Source: Sphingobium sp. YR768 (GTDB taxonomy: Bacteria > Pseudomonadota > Alphaproteobacteria > Sphingomonadales > Sphingomonadaceae). From it: a stretch of 64,000 bases of DNA. The stretch is taken from NCBI RefSeq assembly GCF_900111125.1, contig NZ_FOGE01000002.1:310001-374000 (forward strand), given 5' to 3'. Below are positions 17,629 to 25,832 of this stretch, piece by piece. How positions within the stretch are numbered: the stretch's first letter is position 1; every line of letters starts with the position of its first letter. The position numbers and the translations under genes were made by a program. Under the pieces are notes generated by a model. It had not been told where the DNA came from. It made no database searches and was given only the letters and a program-made list of their open reading frames with translations.

Positions 17629-17914
17629 TTTCGTCGCTCAGACGGAGTGATACCGTGCCATGGCCATCCCCTGGACCAGGGCAAGAGCGACCAGACGCCG
17701 GCAGGTCTCCTGGCTCGCGGGTCGACGCTTGACGCATGGCCTTCCCGGGCCTCGCAGGATTTAGCGTCCGGCCCAGTGGCTGCCTTCCTTATTTCAGAAA
17801 GGCCTATGCATCGCACTCACCGCTTACAGTTGCAGGGACAGCCGCGGATTTGGGGGCGATATCCCCCGCACCGCATTCCCTTTTAAAGCCCCTCACGGGG
17901 CACCGGCGCGATCG
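17629..17914 (+). repeat. Direct repeat copy 2 (riboswitch plus leader)
   Basis: Partner of 16162-16429, in the same orientation and 1.47 kb away. The two copies bracket the NiCoT permease gene, indicating a segmental duplication of a B12 riboswitch. The central variable arm has diverged most. Confidence 0.85.
17696..17905 (-). ncRNA. Cobalamin riboswitch upstream of the NiCoT permease
   Basis: Second B12 aptamer on the minus strand, with GGTGCC, GGGAATGCGGTG, CTGCAACTGTAAGC, GCCACTG and GCGAGCCAGGAGACCTGCC in the expected order. It resembles the cobW riboswitch closely, most of all in the last part and the leader beyond it. It lies about 175 bases before the permease ATG. The variable arm between the core and the B12 box is different in sequence and size from the first copy. 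The rest of the 17522-17988 gap holds only leader sequence and no gene. Confidence 0.93.
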
Positions 17915-17988
17915 GCGGCCGACGGGTAAACCCATCGGCCGGGGCCGGGCATAACGCTGCATCACGCGCTTGCCAAGCCAATGGCGCT

Positions 17989-20900
17989 TCAGCTCGCCGC
18001 CATCGCATTCATGCTGACATAGTCCAGCTTGCCCGTGCCGAGCACCGGCAGCGCGTCCAGTTCGCGAATGTCGCGCGGAATGGCGAGTTCGGTGACGCCA
18101 TTGGCGCGACCCCAGGCCTGAAGATCGCCCGCCTTCGCTCCTTTGCGCGTGGTGAACAGCACCAGTTGCTCGCCCTTGCGCGCGTCCGGCCGGGTGACGA
18201 CCGCATGTTCGGCATCAGGCCAGAGCGCGGCGGCATAGCCCTCCACCGCTGGCAGCGACACCATTTCGCCGCCAATCTTGGCAAAGCGCTTGGCGCGTCC
18301 CCGGATCGTGACGAAGCCTTCGCCATCGATGGTGACGATATCGCCGCTGTCGTGCCAGCCTTCCTCCGGCGGTTGCAGCACGCCCGGCGCATCGGCCTTC
18401 ATATAACCGGCCATGATGTTGGGGCCACGAATAGACAGGCGACCACCTTCCGTAATGCCCGGCACATCGTCCAGCTTCGCCTCGATCCCCGGCAGCAGGC
18501 GGCCCACCGTGCCCGCGCGGAAATGCATCGGCGTGTTGACCGCGATCACCGGCCCGGCCTCGGTCGCGCCATAGCCCTCCAGGATGCGCAGGCCGAACTT
18601 GTCGGCATAGGCCTTGCGCGTTTCGTCCCGCACCCGCTCGGCCCCGGCAAAGATGTAGCGCAGCGAATAGAAATCATAACCATGCGCCATCCGCGCATAG
18701 CCTGACAGGAAGGTGTCCGTGCCGAACAGGATCGTGGCATTGCTGTCATAGGCCAGCGCCGGCACGATCCGGTAATGCAGCGGACTGGGATAGAGCAATG
18801 TCTTCACCCCGTGCAGGATCGGCAGCAACGTGCCGCCGGTCAGGCCGAAGCTATGGAACACCGGCAGAGCGTTCAGCACCATGTCCGAATTGTTGAAATC
18901 GATCCGCGCGGCCAACTGGCGGCAATTGGACAGCAGGTTGCGGTGGCTCAGCACCACGCCCTTGGGCAGTCCCTCCGATCCACTGGTGAACAGGATTACC
19001 GCCGGCGCATCGGGCACGATGCGCAACCGCTTATGCGCCCGCCCGGCAAAGCGGCTGGCGATCAGCGCGCGCAGCTTCGCCCCGGCGCCAATGGTCGCGC
19101 CGATATCCTCCAGCCAAAGGATGGTCAGCCCCTCGGCCTCCAGCGCGGCGACCACTTCGCCCAGCTTCGCCTGATCGACAAAGGCGCGGGCGGTGACGAT
19201 CGTGCGGATCTGCGCCGCGGTGCAGGCCGCCTTCAAATTGGTGAGGCCCGCCGTATAGTTGAGCATCGCCGGCACCCGGCCATGCGCCTGCAAGGCGAAG
19301 AAGGTCGCGACCACAGCCGCCACATTGGGCAGCAGCACGCCCACCGCCTCCCCCTGACGGCTCGCCGCCGCCAGTGGGCGACCGAGCGCCAGACTGCCCA
19401 CGACCAGTCGGCCATAGCTCATCGGCTCGCGCTTGATATCCTCCACCACGGGCGCCTTGCCCCCATGGATATGCCGCGCCTCCAGCAGCGCCTGAAACAG
19501 CGTCTCTTCCGTCCGCGACGTGGCGAAGATCATCGCGCTCATCTCGTCATAGAGGCGGCGACCGGCGATGGCGCGACGCGCCCGCGCCGTCATCTCACCC
19601 TCAATGCTGAAACGGCGGGGCGGCAGCACGGTCAGCTTGATCTTGGGGAAGCTGCGCAGCCGCACCTTGCCGCGCAGGCGCGAGAAGGGCGTAAATTGCG
19701 CGCCGTCGATCCGCACCGGGATGATCGGCGCGTCGGCCTTGTCGGCGACCATGCCCGGACCATCGAATATCTTCATCAGCGCGCCGGTCACGGTGATGCG
19801 CCCTTCCGGGAAGATAACCAGCGTCCGCCCCTCGCGCACTGCCTTCACCATCGCCTTGGCCGCCATCGGATTGGTCGGATCGACCGGGAAGGCATCGAAC
19901 AGCGGCAGGAAGGGCTTGATCCACCAGGCCCTGGCAATGCGGGTATGCACCGCAAAGGTCGGCTTGCCCGGCAGGAAGGCGGCGAGCAGCAGCCCGTCGA
20001 GGAAGGACACATGGTTGACCACGACCACGGCAGGCGTACCCACCGCCGGCATATTCTCCGCGCCCGACACCTCGACCCGATAGAGCAGGCGCAACAGCCC
20101 CCGGAACAGCGACTTGATGACGGTTTCGGGCAACAGCCAGCAGGAAATCAGCGCAATGGTCAGCGTCGCAAAGCCCAGCGTGCCGATCACGCCGGGCACG
20201 CTCTCGCCGCGCGCCAGCATCAGCGTTACCACCAGCACCACGGCCACGCTGACGGCGGCATTGACGATGTTGTTCGCCGCAATGGTGCGCGACCGTTCCT
20301 CGCGCGGGGCATGGGTCTGAAGGATCGCATAGAGCGGCACAATGAACATGCCCCCGGCAAAGGCGATGCCGAACAGGTCGAACAGGATGCGCCAGCTTCC
20401 CGCCGACGCGACGAAGGCGGCGATGCCCGCTTCGTCGCCCTGCGGCACATAGGCGCTGGTCGACAGCCACAGATCGATCAGGAAACCGGCCAGCGCCAGC
20501 GCGGACAGCGGCACGAAGCGGGCCGACACCTCACCGCGCAGCAGCCGGTTCACCAGCAACGATCCCAGCGCGACGCTCAGCGAGAAGACCAGCAGAAACA
20601 GGGTGGCGACTTCCTGCCTGGCATGCAGCACGCCGCTCACCAGCGGCGCGAATTGCGCCAGCAGCACGGCGCCCATGCCGAAGAACCAGCTGATCCCCAG
20701 GATGGACAGCCACACGCCGCGCCCATGGCGCGCCGCCTTCAATATCTGCCAGGTGCTGCGGAATATATTGGGATCGATCCGCAGCCCCTTCGCCACCGGC
20801 GGCGCAGACGGGACGGCAAGGCTGGCAAGGAACCCCAGCAACGCAACGCCGACCGCGACAAGACCCGCCGTCTGTGCGGAAATCACCCCGGCCAGCAACT

Positions 20901-21384
20901 GCCCGCTCAGGATCGCCAGGAACGTACCCGCCTCGATCAGGCCCGTGCCGCCCATCATTTCCTGTGGCTTCAGATGCTGCGGCAGGATCGAGAATTTGAC
21001 CGGCCCGAAGATCGTCGAATGCAGCCCCATCAGGAACAGGCAGGTCAGCAGCAACGGCACCGATTGCAGCCAGAAGCCGATCAGCGCCAGCGCCATGATG
21101 ACGATTTCCGCCGCCTTGACCGCCCGCACCAGCTTCGCCTTGTCCCAGGCGTCGGCAATCTGCCCGGCCAGCGCGGAAAAGAGGAAATAGGGCAGGATGA
21201 ACAGGCCGGTCGCGATCGTCGCCAGCAATTCCGCCTTGCCCGGCTCCGCCCGGAACAGGACGAAATTGGCCAGGAACAGCAAAGCGAATTTCAGCAGATT
21301 ATCATTGAACGCCCCCAGAAACTGGACGACGAACAAGGGCGCAAAGCGCCGTTTTCCCAACAAAGACAGATCAGGTGCGGACAT
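17989..21384 (-). CDS. Three-domain acyl-[ACP]-phospholipid O-acyltransferase (LplT/MFS + PlsC + acyl-ACP synthetase)
   Basis: 1131 aa fusion. Residues 1-420 are an MFS/LplT-like transporter (FVVQFLGAFNDNLLKFAL at the start) expected to flip lysophospholipids across the inner membrane. Residues 430-640 are a PlsC-type acyltransferase with the HX4D motif at His458-Asp463 (NHVSFLDG) and the FPEGRI motif. From 650 on is an AMP-forming acyl-ACP synthetase with LFTSGSEGLPKGVVLSH near residue 800. In E. coli these jobs are shared by LplT and Aas, in lysophospholipid repair. ATG 21384 has AGGGG 9 bases upstream; a TTG two codons earlier is less likely. Divergent from a TetR regulator. Confidence 0.88.
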   Translation of the reverse strand: MSAPDLSLLGKRRFAPLFVVQFLGAFNDNLLKFALLFLANFVLFRAEPGKAELLATIATGLFILPYFLFSALAGQIADAWDKAKLVRAVKAAEIVIMALALIGFWLQSVPLLLTCLFLMGLHSTIFGPVKFSILPQHLKPQEMMGGTGLIEAGTFLAILSGQLLAGVISAQTAGLVAVGVALLGFLASLAVPSAPPVAKGLRIDPNIFRSTWQILKAARHGRGVWLSILGISWFFGMGAVLLAQFAPLVSGVLHARQEVATLFLLVFSLSVALGSLLVNRLLRGEVSARFVPLSALALAGFLIDLWLSTSAYVPQGDEAGIAAFVASAGSWRILFDLFGIAFAGGMFIVPLYAILQTHAPREERSRTIAANNIVNAAVSVAVVLVVTLMLARGESVPGVIGTLGFATLTIALISCWLLPETVIKSLFRGLLRLLYRVEVSGAENMPAVGTPAVVVVNHVSFLDGLLLAAFLPGKPTFAVHTRIARAWWIKPFLPLFDAFPVDPTNPMAAKAMVKAVREGRTLVIFPEGRITVTGALMKIFDGPGMVADKADAPIIPVRIDGAQFTPFSRLRGKVRLRSFPKIKLTVLPPRRFSIEGEMTARARRAIAGRRLYDEMSAMIFATSRTEETLFQALLEARHIHGGKAPVVEDIKREPMSYGRLVVGSLALGRPLAAASRQGEAVGVLLPNVAAVVATFFALQAHGRVPAMLNYTAGLTNLKAACTAAQIRTIVTARAFVDQAKLGEVVAALEAEGLTILWLEDIGATIGAGAKLRALIASRFAGRAHKRLRIVPDAPAVILFTSGSEGLPKGVVLSHRNLLSNCRQLAARIDFNNSDMVLNALPVFHSFGLTGGTLLPILHGVKTLLYPSPLHYRIVPALAYDSNATILFGTDTFLSGYARMAHGYDFYSLRYIFAGAERVRDETRKAYADKFGLRILEGYGATEAGPVIAVNTPMHFRAGTVGRLLPGIEAKLDDVPGITEGGRLSIRGPNIMAGYMKADAPGVLQPPEEGWHDSGDIVTIDGEGFVTIRGRAKRFAKIGGEMVSLPAVEGYAAALWPDAEHAVVTRPDARKGEQLVLFTTRKGAKAGDLQAWGRANGVTELAIPRDIRELDALPVLGTGKLDYVSMNAMAAS

Positions 21385-21435
21385 GAACAATACCCCTCAT
21401 GATCAAGGCCATAAGCGTGAAGTAATGACGAGACG

Positions 21436-21567
21436 TTAATCGGTGTCAGCGCGCAGATACCGATTACGATCGCGGTCGATCAGACAGGAACGGTCCAGCG
21501 AAACCCTGCTGGCGTTTGCGACAGCGATAGCGACACCAACCGGGATCAAAAGCAGCGCAACCAGCAT
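21436..21567 (-). CDS. Possible small single-span membrane protein
   Basis: About 43 aa, starting MLVALLLIPVGVAIAVANA, which is one hydrophobic span or an uncleaved signal, then a charged tail (DRDRNRYLRADTD). A GAAAGG lies 6 bases before the ATG at 21567. It lies between the divergent PlsC-fusion and TetR genes, upstream of the former on the same strand. I recognise no family; it could equally be a chance reading frame in the promoter region. Confidence 0.3.
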   Translation of the reverse strand: MLVALLLIPVGVAIAVANASRVSLDRSCLIDRDRNRYLRADTD

Positions 21568-21618
21568 GACAGACCTTTCATTCGCCATGGAGGACTGCTG
21601 GATAAACCGGAATTGAAC

Positions 21619-21656
21619 ACTGATCAATTAAAATATTAGACAGTGATCAATTAAAT
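21619..21656. promoter_or_regulatory. Candidate TetR operator (two direct TGATCAATTAAA copies)
   Basis: TGATCAATTAAA occurs at 21621-21632 and again at 21644-21655, 23 bp apart, with A-CTGATC and CAGTGATC flanks. It is AT-rich inside GC-rich DNA and ends 17 bases before the TetR ATG. It is a candidate autoregulatory operator also placed to affect the divergent small ORF and PlsC fusion gene. No experimental basis. Confidence 0.5.
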
Positions 21657-21672
21657 TTCTAAACCGGCTCTC

Positions 21673-22266
21673 ATGGGCAGACGATCCGACCATAGCCGCG
21701 CCGAACTGGAGGGGCTGATCCTGGAGGAAGGCCATCGCCTGATGGCGGAGGTCGGCTTTGCGCGCTTTTCCGCGCGGGAGGTGGCAAAGCGGATCGGTTA
21801 TGCCGTGGGCACGCTCTATAATGTGTTCGGCAGCTACGATCTGCTGCTCGCCGCGATCAACACGCGCACCTTTGAGCTATGGGCCGCGCATCTGGAAGAG
21901 CGACTGACATCGCCCTCGACCGATCGGATCGCGGCGCTGGTGCAGGGCTATTTCAGCTTCGCCGCCGACAATTTCAATCTGTGGACGGCGATCTACGACC
22001 ATCGCCTGCCCGCCGACATGGCGATGCCCGACACGCTCGCCATCCGGCGCGGCGGCCTGACCGATGTGGTGGTGCGCGAAGTCGCGGCGATATTGCCCCA
22101 CGAAACCCACCATCAGGCGCCCCGACTGGCGCGCTCCCTGATCGCGACGGTGCATGGCCATTGCACCTTCGCCCTCAACGGCAGCTTTCTGTTGCTGGGG
22201 GAGACGGAACCGCTCGAACTGGCCATCGCGCGAGTCCGGGAATCGCTCTCTGCGGCCATCGCCTGA
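21673..22266 (+). CDS. TetR family transcriptional regulator
   Basis: 197 aa one-component repressor. The N-terminal helix-turn-helix is clear: LMAEVGFARFSAREVAKRIGYAVGTLYNVFGSYDLLLAAI, split here only for reading as residues 25-62, with the typical GTLYNVFGS recognition helix. The ligand domain (residues 70-197) is helical and starts LWAAHLEERL. Neighbouring DNA before the ATG holds two direct repeats that may be its operator. It is divergent from the phospholipid-repair fusion gene, the most plausible target. There is no clear Shine-Dalgarno before the ATG. Confidence 0.88.
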   Translation: MGRRSDHSRAELEGLILEEGHRLMAEVGFARFSAREVAKRIGYAVGTLYNVFGSYDLLLAAINTRTFELWAAHLEERLTSPSTDRIAALVQGYFSFAADNFNLWTAIYDHRLPADMAMPDTLAIRRGGLTDVVVREVAAILPHETHHQAPRLARSLIATVHGHCTFALNGSFLLLGETEPLELAIARVRESLSAAIA

Positions 22267-22307
22267 TACTCTTTTGTCATCCCCCGCAGTCCTGTGACCG
22301 AACGCAA

Positions 22308-22339
22308 AAGAGCGCCCTCCCATCGGGGAGGACGCTCTT
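22308..22339 (-). terminator. Intrinsic terminator of the TonB receptor gene
   Basis: Inverted repeat AAGAGCG-CCTCCC / GGGAGG-CGCTCTT with one internal mismatch; on the minus strand it is followed by TTTT. It lies 25 bases after the receptor stop, and between this gene and the convergent tetR. Confidence 0.8.
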
Positions 22340-22364
22340 CAACGACCGATCAACCGCGCAGCGA

Positions 22365-24539
22365 TCAGAACTTGTAATTGGCGCCGATCGTGAAGTTGCG
22401 CGGCGCGCCATAGCGATACTGGCTGAAGAAGCCCATCTGGCTGTAATATTTCTTGTCGAACAGATTTTCGACATTCGCCTGAAGCTGCAACTGCTCGCTC
22501 ACCGCATAGCGCGCCATCAGGCTGACCAGCGTATAGCCGTCCTGCTGAAAGCGGAAGGGGGCAGCCGTGACCGGGTTCAGCCCCTCCGAATAGGCCTTGC
22601 TGCGATAATTGATGCCGCCGCCCACGGTCAGGCCGGCCAGCGCACCCGGCAGATCATAGGTGGTGAAGATCTTCAGCAGCTTGCGCGGCTGGTTGGTGTT
22701 CGCGGCGACGCCGTCGCCATCTTCCGCCTTGAACTGGCTGTAGCTGGCGTTGACATTCCAGCCCGGCAGCGGCTGGCCGGTCGCTTCCACTTCGAAGCCC
22801 TTGCTGGTCACGCCTTCGGCCGCGATATAGGTCTGCTGCGGTCCATTCGGGGTGATGATGACGTCGCCGATCTGGCCGACATTATCCTGTTCGATACGGA
22901 ACAGCGCGATGGAGGTTTGCAACGCATCGCCGAAGAAGCTGCTCTTCAGACCAATCTCATAGGCGTTGCCATCCAGCGGATCGAGCAGGCGCAGATTCCG
23001 GTCGAACAGATTCTGCGGTTGGAAAATCTTGGTATAGCTTGCATAGACGCGATGGTTGGGCGTCACATCATAGAGCGCGCCGACATAGGGGATGAACACG
23101 TTGTCGTCGCCATAATCGCTCGGCCCGCTCCAGGCGAAGCCCCGCTGATTCCAGCTGGAAATGCGGCCGCCCAGAATGACCTTGAACGGCTCGGCCACGT
23201 TCAGGCGGAATGCGCCATAATAGCCGGTCTGCTCGATCCGCTCCTGTTCATTGCGCACGGCGGTCGTGCCCCAGATTGGTTCTTCAAAGTCCGCGCCGCC
23301 CGCGCCGATCACCGGGACGTTCGTCTGCCAGTTGTTCAGCCCTTCGCCCCAAGCCGGGTTATTTTCGGTGTTGGGCGCGACATAATTGTCGGTGTGGCGC
23401 TTCAGCACGCTATGCAGCGCGCCTACCACGATCTCGTGATCGCGACCGAACAGGGTGACGGCCCCCTTCAACTGGGCGTCGATGCTGTTCTGAACGCTGT
23501 CGCTCTTCGACTTATAGGGGTTGCTACTCTCGATCGTGCCGGTCGCCCGATCCACATTGCCGTAGAGATAAAGAAGCTGGGTATCGCCGGTATTCTTCAA
23601 GCGGTTGTAATTGACCGTCAGGTTCCACTTGTCGCCAAATTCCTGACGCACGGTGGCGAAGATATTCTGGTTGGTGCTGTTCCAGTAGGTCCAGTCCGCC
23701 GCCGTGCTCTGCGACCGGGCCAGATCGGTGGTCGTGCCGTCGGTGTAGAAAGTCGGCAGCGCCCCCCAGGTCGCGCCCTTGGGCTTTGTGTCCTGATGGC
23801 TCATGCCCACGCGCACCAGCGTCGTGTCGGTCAGGTCAGCATCGACCACGCCATAGAGCACCCACTTCTTGCGCTTCTGAATGTCGATATAGCTTTCGCC
23901 TTCCTCATAACGGCCCACAAGCCGCGCGCGGATGCGACCGTCCGACGTCAGCGCACCGGCCACATCGGCCGACAGGCGCCAGGTGTTCCAACTGCCAATG
24001 CTGGCACTGGCATAGCCGGTCAGGTCCGTGGCGTCGGCATGTTTGCGCACCAGATTGACCGAAGCGGACGGATCACCCGCACCCGACAACAGGCCGGTCG
24101 CGCCGCGCACGATCTCGACACGCTCATAGATGGACACATCGATGCTGGTTTCGCCATTGCCGCCCGCCAGCGTCCAGGCCGCCGGAACGCCATCGACCTG
24201 CGTGTTGCGGATTTCGAAGCCGCGCGCGTAGAAATTGTTGCGAACATCGTCGACCTCGTTGGCGGACACGCCCACGCTGTTGACGATCACGTCCTTCACG
24301 CTGATCAGATTCTGGTCGAGGATGCGCTGCGCGGTCATGATGCTGACCGACTGCGGCGTTTCCTGCACGGTCAGGCCCAGTCCCGTCGCCGTGTCGATCT
24401 TGTTGGGCAGCGTATAGGTGCCGGTAACGACGATCTCATCTTCCGTCGGCGCGGCGTCAGCCGGCGTCTGCGCCGCTGCCGGCATGGCCGTGATCGCACC
24501 CAGCGACGCACCGAAGAGAAGAAAATATGTCCGTACCAT
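22365..24539 (-). CDS. TonB-dependent siderophore-type receptor
   Basis: 724 aa outer-membrane beta-barrel. The signal peptide (residues 1-23) ends ...PAAA before QTP. The plug domain starts DEIVVTGTY and includes VQETPQSVSIMTAQRI, DQNLISVKDVIVNSVGVSANEVD and VEIVRGATGLLSGAGDPSASVNLVRK (quoted in part), typical of FhuE/FpvA-like ferric-siderophore receptors. The C-terminus YGAPRNFTIGANYKF ends in Phe as expected for barrel assembly. Start at 24539 is chosen for the signal peptide and a GGGGG 5 bases upstream. A possible Fur box lies about 100 bp upstream. The actual ligand is unknown. Confidence 0.9.
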   Translation of the reverse strand: MVRTYFLLFGASLGAITAMPAAAQTPADAAPTEDEIVVTGTYTLPNKIDTATGLGLTVQETPQSVSIMTAQRILDQNLISVKDVIVNSVGVSANEVDDVRNNFYARGFEIRNTQVDGVPAAWTLAGGNGETSIDVSIYERVEIVRGATGLLSGAGDPSASVNLVRKHADATDLTGYASASIGSWNTWRLSADVAGALTSDGRIRARLVGRYEEGESYIDIQKRKKWVLYGVVDADLTDTTLVRVGMSHQDTKPKGATWGALPTFYTDGTTTDLARSQSTAADWTYWNSTNQNIFATVRQEFGDKWNLTVNYNRLKNTGDTQLLYLYGNVDRATGTIESSNPYKSKSDSVQNSIDAQLKGAVTLFGRDHEIVVGALHSVLKRHTDNYVAPNTENNPAWGEGLNNWQTNVPVIGAGGADFEEPIWGTTAVRNEQERIEQTGYYGAFRLNVAEPFKVILGGRISSWNQRGFAWSGPSDYGDDNVFIPYVGALYDVTPNHRVYASYTKIFQPQNLFDRNLRLLDPLDGNAYEIGLKSSFFGDALQTSIALFRIEQDNVGQIGDVIITPNGPQQTYIAAEGVTSKGFEVEATGQPLPGWNVNASYSQFKAEDGDGVAANTNQPRKLLKIFTTYDLPGALAGLTVGGGINYRSKAYSEGLNPVTAAPFRFQQDGYTLVSLMARYAVSEQLQLQANVENLFDKKYYSQMGFFSQYRYGAPRNFTIGANYKF

Positions 24540-24639
24540 TGCAACCCCCGTTCTAAAGATCACGAACGGGCTGCCCTTGTCCCCCTGCCGGTCAGATACC
24601 GTGGCAAGGGGCCGGCCCGCTTTCGGGCGCGGCATTAGT

Positions 24640-24666
24640 GCTAATAATAATGTTTCGCAATATTAG
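24640..24666. promoter_or_regulatory. Candidate Fur-type operator / inverted repeat
   Basis: GCTAATAATAATGTTTCGC (24640-24658) agrees with the 19-bp Fur consensus at 13 of 19 positions by my count, and CTAATA (24641-24646) is mirrored by TATTAG (24661-24666). It lies about 100 bp before the TonB receptor ATG, in AT-rich DNA. A weak prediction. Confidence 0.35.
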
Positions 24667-24726
24667 GTTTAAAATTTCAAGCGTCGCAATATCAAAAACT
24701 GCGCAGAGTCACCTTATTGCCACAGC

Positions 24727-25032
24727 TCAGCCCGCCGCCCGTTTCCGCCGGGTTTCCCACCCCTTGCGTGCCGCCGCAGACCGATCCGCCGCGCTTCTGC
24801 AGGCCGAAGTTTCACCGCCCTTGCGCCCACCCTTGCGCGCCGACGCATGACTTTCCGGCTTGCCACGACCGGAACCGGACTTGTTGCCGCCGCCCGAATC
24901 CTTGTTCACCGTGGCCCAGGCCCGCGCCACCGCCTCCTCATGGTCGACGCCACGCTCTTCATAACTCTGCTCGATATGCGCGGCCTTGCGCTTCTGCTTG
25001 TCGGTATAGCGGCTCTTGTCACCCTGCGGCAT
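24727..25032 (-). CDS. Small basic conserved protein (plasmid-stabilisation-like annotation)
   Basis: 101 aa, very basic and low in hydrophobics. Starts MPQGDKSRYTDKQKRKAAHI and continues with EERGVDHEEAVARAWATVN, followed by a Gly/Ser/Lys-rich tail (GGGNKSGSGRGK) and an Ala/Arg-rich end. Similar short proteins are common in sphingomonads and often named 'plasmid stabilization protein' without good evidence. The middle resembles a ChaB-like helical segment; the tail suggests DNA or RNA binding, which is inference. AGGAGA lies 6 bases before the ATG. It is divergent from the hypothetical gene at 25137. Confidence 0.72.
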   Translation of the reverse strand: MPQGDKSRYTDKQKRKAAHIEQSYEERGVDHEEAVARAWATVNKDSGGGNKSGSGRGKPESHASARKGGRKGGETSACRSAADRSAAARKGWETRRKRAAG

Positions 25033-25136
25033 CCCATGTCTCCTATGATCGCCCCGTCCCTCCCAAACCCCTCTCCCTCCGCTATGTTCATATCGATGCG
25101 CCATCGTCACGATGGCGGGGAACGGCCGCCCCCGGC

Positions 25137-25484
25137 ATGCGTTTCACCCCCATGGAAGAACGTTCCCTGATCGAGCGACTGGCCCGCCACCTCGCCGCGT
25201 CGCAGCCGGACAACTGGCCCGCCCGCGTCGAGGATGCCGGCAGCATCCTTGCGCTCATGAAAGAACCCGACAGCGCGATGCGTATGGCGGGCGATGCGGC
25301 GATATGGGCGACCATGATCGACGCGGCGTTGCGCGAACGCTGGTCGCTCCCCCAACCCACCGGAACCGAAGCGGCGGCGGACGGCGCTGACGAGGAAGGC
25401 GAAATCAGCCTTGCCCCCGAAGCGGTGGGCCATGATCGCGCCGACTGGGTCCATCTCCATCACGGACAGGAGAGAAAAGCATGA
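25137..25484 (+). CDS. Hypothetical helical protein
   Basis: 115 aa with no family I recognise. It begins MRFTPMEERSLIERLARHL and is predicted mostly helical to residue 75, then has an acidic linker (GADEEGEI) and a C-terminal HDRADWVHLHHGQ segment. The next gene's ATG overlaps its stop (ATGA at 25481-25484), supporting that it is a translated gene. A start at residue 6 (25152) is also possible; neither ATG has a strong ribosome site. Confidence 0.6.
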   Translation: MRFTPMEERSLIERLARHLAASQPDNWPARVEDAGSILALMKEPDSAMRMAGDAAIWATMIDAALRERWSLPQPTGTEAAADGADEEGEISLAPEAVGHDRADWVHLHHGQERKA

Positions 25485-25720
25485 AGGGGCTGGTCAAACT
25501 GGCCATCGTCACCGGCCTTGGCGCATTGGCGTTCAAGGGCTGGCGCGAATGGATGGGCGAAGGCGACACCGCCGACATGGATGAGATGGAGGCCGCCGGC
25601 CTCAGCGGCTATATCCGCGATGCCGGTCCGCAGCAGGGCATCAGGCCCGGCCAGTGGGACAAGGTCGACGAACAGTCCGACGAGAGCTTCCCCGCCAGCG
25701 ATCCGCCCGGCAACTACTGA
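25481..25720 (+). CDS. Small conserved protein with SDESFPASDPP tail
   Basis: 79 aa. Residues 1-22 are a hydrophobic helix (VKLAIVTGLGALAFKGW), possibly a membrane anchor, and the C-terminus has DEQSDESFPASDPPGNY, a motif shared by many short alphaproteobacterial proteins of unknown role. GGAGAG lies 8 bases before the ATG. Overlaps the preceding gene by 4 bp, so both are probably made together. No function can be assigned. Confidence 0.75.
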   Translation: MKGLVKLAIVTGLGALAFKGWREWMGEGDTADMDEMEAAGLSGYIRDAGPQQGIRPGQWDKVDEQSDESFPASDPPGNY

Positions 25721-25832
25721 CCCTCTTTTTCCAATCGTCGCAATCCATTGCTCCCCCGATGCACGCTCTCTATGAGGCAGGGCCAGGGGCCTCATCACCC
25801 GCAACGGGGGCCCGTAACAGGGGATTGAATTT

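Noticed and set aside
18775..21402. 875-codon plus-strand frame opposite the MFS-PlsC-synthetase fusion
   Set aside because: Gln/Arg/His-rich shadow frame; motifs in the opposite gene are unambiguous.
21879..24638. 919-codon plus-strand frame running opposite the TonB receptor
   Set aside because: It starts within tetR in another frame and has no signal peptide or domain; the receptor is real.
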